The notes under the pieces are model-generated. The model worked only from the letters and a program-made list of their open reading frames with translations. It had not been told where the DNA came from and made no database searches. From NCBI GenBank assembly GCA_018056045.1, contig JAGPGI010000006.1:7446-19541 (forward strand): a stretch of 12,096 bases of DNA, read 5' to 3'. Both the position numbers and the translations under genes were made by a program. Positions 7,776 to 12,096 of the stretch are shown in pieces. Each line of letters begins with the position of its first letter. Positions within the stretch are counted from its first letter, which is position 1. Origin of the DNA: Paracoccus sp. (in: a-proteobacteria) (GTDB lineage Bacteria; Pseudomonadota; Alphaproteobacteria; Rhodobacterales; Rhodobacteraceae).

Positions 7776-8828
7776 TCATGTCGCGCCCCGGCCTGCTGTG
7801 GCGGGTTGTGGCGTGGAGGGCCGGGCCAGCGCCCAGGCCTTGCGCATCAGGCCGGGCAGGGCGGCCGGATCGAATCCGGACAGCGGCGCAAGCCGGCCGC
7901 GCCGGGGCGTGCCGTCGATCCGCGCCGCGAAAACCGTCAGGTCCAGCGCAAAATGGGTAAAGACATGGCGCACCACGCCGACCTCCTGCCAGTCGGCGGC
8001 GGCGGGTGGGGCCATTTCCGACCCGTCCCAGCCGCTCGAGGGAAAGGCCAGCGTGCCGCCCAAAAGGCCCTTGTCGGGCCGGGTCTCGACCAGCACCGCA
8101 TCATGGCTGAAGCCGATCCAGACCTGCCCTTGCCGCTGGGGTTTGGGCTTTTTCGGGGCCTTGTGTGGCAACTCGGCGGCGATGCCCCGCGCGCGGGCGG
8201 CGCAGTCCTCGATCAGCGGGCAGATGCCGCAGGCGGGGCTGCGAGGGGTGCAGATCGTCGCGCCCAGATCCATCATGGCCTGGGCGAAATCGCCGGGGCG
8301 GTGCGCGGGCGTCAGCCGTGAGGCCCGCGCCACCAGTTCGGGCTTGGCGGCGGGCAGGGGCGTCTCGATGGCGAACAGTCGGGCGGTGACCCGCTCGACA
8401 TTGCCATCGACCACGGTTTCCGCGCGGTCAAAGGCGATGGCGGCGATGGCGGCCGAGGTATAGGGGCCGATGCCGGGCAGGGCGGCCAGCTCCTCGCGGG
8501 TGTCGGGAAATGCGCCGATCGCGGCGACCGCGCGGGCGCAGGCGATCAGGTTGCGGGCGCGGGCGTAATAGCCAAGCCCCGCCCATTCGGCCATCACCCG
8601 CGCGTCCTCGGCTGCGGCAAGGTCCTGGACGGTCGGCCACAGGCTGGTGAAGCGTTCGAAATAGGTTTTTACCGCCGCGACGGTGGTCTGCTGCAGCATC
8701 ACCTCGGACAGCCAGACGCGATAGGGATCGCTCCGGCCATGGCCGGGCGGCGTGCGCCAGGGCAGAACCCGGGCATGGCGGTCATACCAGCCCAGAAGTT
8801 TTGCCTCGATCACCTGCGGGTCACGCAA
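7776..8828 (-). CDS. mutY: A/G-specific adenine glycosylase
   Basis: MutY removes adenine mispaired with 8-oxoguanine, a cytoplasmic base-excision repair step. The N-terminal part has the catalytic Glu42 in WLSEVMLQQTTV, the helix-hairpin-helix LPGIGPYTSAAIAAIAF (117-133) and the catalytic Asp141 in VVDGNVERV. The iron-sulphur cluster ligands C193-x6-C200-x2-C203-x5-C209 are all present. The C-terminal NUDIX-like domain that reads 8-oxoguanine spans about 234-337 and contains VFTHF. At 350 aa it has normal length. The start is TTG at 8828, supported by GAGGG eight bases upstream on the minus strand. An in-frame GTG at 8813 would still keep the domain but has no ribosome binding site. It is divergent from the DUF721 gene with a 75-bp shared spacer. 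Confidence 0.95.
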   Translation of the reverse strand: MRDPQVIEAKLLGWYDRHARVLPWRTPPGHGRSDPYRVWLSEVMLQQTTVAAVKTYFERFTSLWPTVQDLAAAEDARVMAEWAGLGYYARARNLIACARAVAAIGAFPDTREELAALPGIGPYTSAAIAAIAFDRAETVVDGNVERVTARLFAIETPLPAAKPELVARASRLTPAHRPGDFAQAMMDLGATICTPRSPACGICPLIEDCAARARGIAAELPHKAPKKPKPQRQGQVWIGFSHDAVLVETRPDKGLLGGTLAFPSSGWDGSEMAPPAAADWQEVGVVRHVFTHFALDLTVFAARIDGTPRRGRLAPLSGFDPAALPGLMRKAWALARPSTPQPATAGRGAT

Positions 8829-8903
8829 TTTTCAGCCCTCGCTCTCTGGCGTCCGGGCGCAGAGCGGTCCAGACTGCATGGCACAGTAAACAGGTCGGAC
8901 AGG

Positions 8904-9446
8904 ATGGCCCAGAACAAAGCCGATGCTCAAGCCCGACGCCGGATGCGTGGTTTCGAGACCGCCGCGCAGCTTCTGGCGCAGCGGGTGCGCGTGGCCGGCG
9001 AAAGCCGGGGCTTTGCGGTGGCGCGGCTGCTGACCCATTGGGACGAGGTGGTCGGCCCCGAGATCGCCGCCCATGCCCGTCCGGTCAAGATCAGCCATGG
9101 CAAGGGTTTCGGCGCCACGCTGACGCTTCTGGTGTCCGGCCCCCGCGCGCCCATGATCGAGATGCAGCTGCCAATGATCCGCGAAAAGGTGAATGCCTGC
9201 TACGGCTTCAATGCCGTGGCGCGGATCGTGCTGACCCAGACCGCGCCCCTTGGCTTTGCCGAGGGCCAGACCCCTTTCGCTGCCGGCCCGCGCCGCGCCC
9301 CCGCGCCGCCCGATCCGGTCCGGATCGCACAGGCCGAGGACATCGCCCAGGGCTTTGACAACCCCGCGCTTTCGGCCGCCATGCGGCAGCTTGCGCTGAA
9401 CATTCTGTCCCGCCGGGACATCAACGACCGAAAGGCCAATCCATGA
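8904..9446 (+). CDS. DUF721 / DciA-family protein (candidate replicative helicase operator)
   Basis: The 180-aa product has the DUF721 core at about residues 14-105, with the typical W46-DEVVG-PEIAAHARPVKI element followed by a beta-rich GFGATLTLLVSGPRAPMIEMQ and REKVNACYGFNAVARIVL. DciA, the DUF721 protein of many bacteria without DnaC, loads or assists the DnaB replicative helicase. Whether this alphaproteobacterial member does the same is inference from family membership. After residue 110 comes a Pro/Ala-rich linker and a short helical tail. The ATG at 8904 is the first in frame before the conserved core. A longer open frame upstream runs into mutY and is rejected. The ribosome binding site is weak (GGACAGG directly adjacent). 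The stop overlaps the dsbA-like start (ATGA). Confidence 0.78.
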   Translation: MAQNKADAQARRRMRGFETAAQLLAQRVRVAGESRGFAVARLLTHWDEVVGPEIAAHARPVKISHGKGFGATLTLLVSGPRAPMIEMQLPMIREKVNACYGFNAVARIVLTQTAPLGFAEGQTPFAAGPRRAPAPPDPVRIAQAEDIAQGFDNPALSAAMRQLALNILSRRDINDRKANP

Positions 9447-10096
9447 TCCTGCCCCGCCGTTCCCTGATCGCCGCCGCCATGGCCGCGCTGACCTTCTCGG
9501 CGCTGCCGGCCCTTGCGCAAGAGGCCGCCCCCGCCGAGCAGATGCCCGAGGGCAAGGTCCTGCCCGATATCGCTCTGGGCAAGGATGACGCCCCGGTCAC
9601 CATCGTCGAATATGCCAGCTTTACCTGCAGCCATTGCGCGGCTTTCCACGCGGAAAGCTGGCCCAAGCTCAAGGCCGAATATATCGATACCGGCAAGGTC
9701 AAGTTCATCCAGCGCGATATCTATTTCGATGCGGTCGGGCTCTGGGCCGGGATTCTGGCGCGCTGCGGGGGCGATGACAAATATTACGCCGTCTCGGACA
9801 TGATCTTTGACGAGCAGAAGACCTGGCTTGCGGCCAGCGATGGCGAGGGGATCGCCGCCAACCTGCGCAAGATCGGCGCCAAGGCCGGCATGATGCCCGA
9901 TCAGATGGACGCCTGCTGGAACGACAAGCAGAAGGTGGCCGATCTGGTCGCGACCTTCCAGAAAAACGCCACCGACGACGCGGTCGAGGGCACCCCGACC
10001 TTTGTCATCGCCGGCGAAAAGGTGAAGAACCAGCCTTGGGATGACATGAAAAAGATCATCGATGCCAAGCTGGCCGAGGCCGAAAAGAACGGCTGA
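9443..10096 (+). CDS. DsbA-family periplasmic thiol-disulfide oxidoreductase
   Basis: This exported thioredoxin-fold protein of 217 aa probably forms or rearranges disulfides in periplasmic proteins. Residues 1-25 are a Sec signal peptide: Arg5-Arg6, a hydrophobic core LIAAAMAALTFSAL, and ALA before the cut at Gln26. The active site is C62-S-H-C65 in YASFTCSHCAAFH, against CPHC in classical DsbA. The cis-proline loop is GTPTFVI near the C-terminus. A helical insert contains two more cysteines (ARCGG and DACWND), which may form a structural or second redox pair. This is the DsbA-like (Thioredoxin_4) branch common in alphaproteobacteria, often beside DUF721. The start is fixed by the ATGA overlap with the DUF721 gene and by the signal peptide. 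A strong terminator follows 22 bases after the stop. Confidence 0.9.
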   Translation: MILPRRSLIAAAMAALTFSALPALAQEAAPAEQMPEGKVLPDIALGKDDAPVTIVEYASFTCSHCAAFHAESWPKLKAEYIDTGKVKFIQRDIYFDAVGLWAGILARCGGDDKYYAVSDMIFDEQKTWLAASDGEGIAANLRKIGAKAGMMPDQMDACWNDKQKVADLVATFQKNATDDAVEGTPTFVIAGEKVKNQPWDDMKKIIDAKLAEAEKNG

Positions 10097-10117
10097 TCCG
10101 ATCGGGACAGTCCTGCG

Positions 10118-10143
10118 AAACCCCGGCCTTGGCCGGGGTTTTT
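10118..10143. terminator. Intrinsic, probably bidirectional terminator between dsbA-like gene and lpxK
   Basis: A perfect inverted repeat AAACCCCGGCC (10118-10128) / GGCCGGGGTTT (10131-10141) lies around TT and is followed by a T-run at 10139-10143. In practice the loop would be CCTTGG with a nine-pair stem. It lies between the stop of the rightward dsbA-like gene (10096) and the stop of leftward lpxK (10148). The three A on the left arm give a short U-run on the minus strand, so it could serve both, more weakly for lpxK. Confidence 0.88.
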
Positions 10144-10147
10144 GCGT

Positions 10148-11134
10148 TCAGAGCCCCAGCGCCGCCAGCCGCGCCTCAAGCGGTGCGGCGTCGTCCAGTT
10201 GCAGCCGGACGGGCAGGGCCAGCACCTTGGGCCGAAAGATGCGCGGCATCCGGGCCGCGTCCTTTTCCGTCGTCACCATCTGCGCACCGGTCAGCCGCGC
10301 CTCGGCCTCCAGCCGGGTCAGCAGTTGCGGGGTAAAGGGCTGGTGATCCTCGAGCGCCTCGGCGCGCACGAGTTCGGCGCCAAGGCTGCGCAGGGTGGCG
10401 AAGAATTTCTCGGGATGGCCAATGCCGGCAAAGGCCATGACGCGCAGGCCCTGCCAGTCCATGCCGGTCTGCAAGGGTGCCAGCCGCCCGGTCAGATGCG
10501 GCAGCGGCAGGCCGGGATTTTCAGCGGCGAAATGCGCCTGCGCCTGCGGCTCGCCGATCGAGAGCAGCAGATCCGCGCGGGCAAGCCCGGTGGCGACCGG
10601 TTCGCGCAGCGGGCCGGCGGGCAGGCACAGCCCGTTCCCGAAGCCCCGCGCCGCATCGACCACGACCAGCGACAGGTCATGAGCCAGCGCCGGGTCCTGA
10701 AAGCCGTCATCGAGCAGGATCGCCTGCGCCCCGGCCTTGGCTGCGGCGCTTGCGCCTGCCACTCGGTCATCCGCGACCCAGACCGGCGCAAAGGCCGCCA
10801 TCAATAGGGGCTCGTCTCCGACCTGATCGGCGCTGTGGCGCGATTCCTGCACCTGCAGCGGGCCTTTCTCGCTGCCGCCATAGCCGCGCGAGACGATCTG
10901 CACGGCGACGCCGCGCGCCTGCAGCATCTGCGCCAGCATGATTACGGTGGGCGTCTTGCCGGTGCCGCCGGCATTGATATTGCCGATGCAGATCACCGGC
11001 ACACCGACGCGGATGCGCGCGCCTTTGGCCAGACGGCCGGCCGTCGCGGCGGCGTAAAGCGCGCCAAGCGGCGCGAGCAGCCGCGCCTTGAAGGTTGGCG
11101 GGCGAAACCAGAATGCGGGGGCGCGGCGGCTCAT
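10148..11134 (-). CDS. lpxK: Tetraacyldisaccharide 4'-kinase (lipid A biosynthesis)
   Basis: LpxK phosphorylates the 4' position of the tetraacyl disaccharide to give lipid IVA, acting as a monotopic enzyme on the cytoplasmic face of the inner membrane. The product has 328 aa, the usual length. Hallmarks in order: the hydrophobic/basic N-terminal helix with [13 protein letters not shown], the P-loop in [15 protein letters not shown] (GGTGKT at 56-61), VSRGYGG (81-87), QVGDEPLLM (104-112), LLDDGFQ (140-146) and [14 protein letters not shown] (166-179). The start at 11134 is set by the ATGA overlap with the stop of the upstream Kdo-transferase-like gene. The open frame continues further upstream, but only inside that gene. 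Co-transcription with kdtA joins two consecutive steps, lipid A phosphorylation and Kdo addition. Confidence 0.96.
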   Translation of the reverse strand: MSRRAPAFWFRPPTFKARLLAPLGALYAAATAGRLAKGARIRVGVPVICIGNINAGGTGKTPTVIMLAQMLQARGVAVQIVSRGYGGSEKGPLQVQESRHSADQVGDEPLLMAAFAPVWVADDRVAGASAAAKAGAQAILLDDGFQDPALAHDLSLVVVDAARGFGNGLCLPAGPLREPVATGLARADLLLSIGEPQAQAHFAAENPGLPLPHLTGRLAPLQTGMDWQGLRVMAFAGIGHPEKFFATLRSLGAELVRAEALEDHQPFTPQLLTRLEAEARLTGAQMVTTEKDAARMPRIFRPKVLALPVRLQLDDAAPLEARLAALGL

Positions 11135-12096
11135 GCGGTGTTCTCCATCGCGTCGATCACGGTATCGGCGATGCGGCGCAGGACGGCGGCGCCGCCGGTG
11201 CTGACCGCCCAGGCATTGCCAGCCAGCATTGCCGCCTGATCGGCTGCGGACAGGTCGGCGACGGCTCGGCTCAGCCCGGCCGGATCGGCCACCATGCGCG
11301 CGGCCGATGCCCCGTCGAGCTGGGTCCATTCGGCGGAGTGCGCCTCGGTCAGCGGGCCGTGGATGATCGCCGATCCCAGCGCCGCCGGCTCGAACGGGTG
11401 ACGCGGGGTCGCGCCGTCGCCGGCCAGCAGCGTGCCGCCCATGAAGCAGACCGGCGCCAGCCGATACCACAGCCCCATTTCATAGCCGTCCTCGGCGATC
11501 AGCACATGGTCGTCGGGTTCGGGGTCTTGATCTTCCGAGCGCAGGACAGCGGCGAGGCCCAGCGATTCGACCTCGGCGAGGATGCCGGGAACGATCGCGT
11601 CGGGCAGGTCGGCAAGGATCAGCAGGGCGCGGTGATTGTGCTGCAATGCCGCCTGATGCGCGGCCAGCGCGGCGCGGGCCTCGGGCAGGGTCGGCGCGGC
11701 GGCAAGCCAGATATGACGCCCGCCCATGATCTGCGCCAACGCCCGGCGCTCGGCCTCATTGGCCGAAAGCGGCGGCAGCGTTTCGGTCACCGGGCCGGTC
11801 AGTTCGACCCGGTCGGCACTGGCGCCCAACTGCCGCGCCGCAGCGCCGGCGGTCAGGTCTGGGGCCAGAACATGGGTGATCCGGGCCATCAGCCCGCGAT
11901 TGATCGCGCCGCGCCATGATCCGGACCGCGCATAGGCGCTCAGCCGCGCCTCGGACAGGATCATCGGCAGGCCGCGCTCGGCCATGCCGGTGATCAGCGC
12001 CGAAGGCAGTTGATCGCCCATGAGCAGCAGCGCGCGCGGCGCCAGAGCCTCGATCACCTCGCGCACGGCGCCGGGGTCGCGGGGCAAGGCCATATG
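11131..12096 (-). CDS. waaA: 3-deoxy-D-manno-octulosonic acid (Kdo) transferase-like glycosyltransferase, 5' end cut by window
   Basis: This is the C-terminal part, about 320 residues, of a GT30-like protein. WaaA/KdtA transfers Kdo from CMP-Kdo to lipid IVA at the inner membrane, right after the LpxK step. Recognisable parts are [96 protein letters not shown] and [14 protein letters not shown]. The frame is open to the window edge, and family members have roughly 420 aa, so the ATG at 12093 is unlikely to be the true start. The catalytic Glu of the N-terminal domain lies outside the window. Two usually conserved motifs differ: ETELWP reads GDQLPS at 12001-12018, and GGHNPLEP reads ATPRHPFEP around 11386-11412. 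It may be a diverged transferase or a paralogue. The stop overlaps the lpxK start. Confidence 0.82.
   Translation of the reverse strand, partial: HMALPRDPGAVREVIEALAPRALLLMGDQLPSALITGMAERGLPMILSEARLSAYARSGSWRGAINRGLMARITHVLAPDLTAGAAARQLGASADRVELTGPVTETLPPLSANEAERRALAQIMGGRHIWLAAAPTLPEARAALAAHQAALQHNHRALLILADLPDAIVPGILAEVESLGLAAVLRSEDQDPEPDDHVLIAEDGYEMGLWYRLAPVCFMGGTLLAGDGATPRHPFEPAALGSAIIHGPLTEAHSAEWTQLDGASAARMVADPAGLSRAVADLSAADQAAMLAGNAWAVSTGGAAVLRRIADTVIDAMENTA

Noticed and set aside
8739..8903. Upstream extension of the DUF721 frame
   Set aside because: It would overlap the mutY start and the shared promoter spacer, and the added residues show nothing typical of DUF721.
11135..11470. Upstream extension of the lpxK frame
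   Set aside because: It lies inside the Kdo-transferase-like gene in another frame. The ATGA overlap gives a normal LpxK start at 11134.

Overview
The window looks like a chromosomal piece of an alphaproteobacterium of the Rhodobacterales, most like Paracoccus or Rhodobacter. This rests on the high GC content, a CcrM-type GANTC methyltransferase, the order mutY / DUF721 (DciA-like) / DsbA-like, a kdtA-lpxK pair, and a GC-rich hairpin repeat after a stop codon. No single marker fixes the genus. There are twelve protein genes, no tRNA or rRNA, no CRISPR array and no insertion sequence. Most of the DNA is ordinary housekeeping sequence, tightly packed, with four ATGA start/stop overlaps.

Left part (1-3389): a GntR/HutC-type repressor on the minus strand faces away from a plus-strand run: an Fsr-type MFS exporter, ureidoglycolate lyase (allA) and ribonuclease HII (rnhB). 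The 239-bp divergent spacer and the start of the exporter gene carry inverted repeats that could be operators. A GC-rich double hairpin separates the exporter from allA. allA and rnhB overlap by ATGA.

Middle (3390-6574): ccrM, the cell-cycle-regulated adenine methyltransferase, follows a relatively AT-rich leader holding three copies of its own target GANTC within 39 bp. A strong intrinsic terminator closes ccrM. A translationally coupled pair follows at once: a GSCFA-domain protein and a second SGNH-like protein with its own Ser/Asn/Asp-His set. This pair is the least understood part of the window.

Right-middle (6569-10143): on the minus strand, mutY (A/G adenine glycosylase) is followed by an AlkB-type integral-membrane alkane monooxygenase. 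The stop codon of the AlkB-type gene shares the palindrome CTATAG with the stop of the SGNH-like gene coming from the other side. Divergent from mutY lie a DUF721/DciA-like gene and a coupled DsbA-like periplasmic thioredoxin-fold protein, closed by an intrinsic terminator that can work in both directions.

Right end (10148-12096): on the minus strand, a Kdo-transferase-like gene (kdtA/waaA, cut by the window edge) overlaps lpxK, the lipid A 4'-kinase. Together they serve the lipid A and inner-core steps of LPS synthesis. The Kdo-transferase-like protein departs from two motifs usually conserved in that family. I found no defence island, prophage or evidently new multi-gene system. The strongest leads are the GSCFA/SGNH pair, the GANTC cluster at ccrM and the diverged Kdo transferase.
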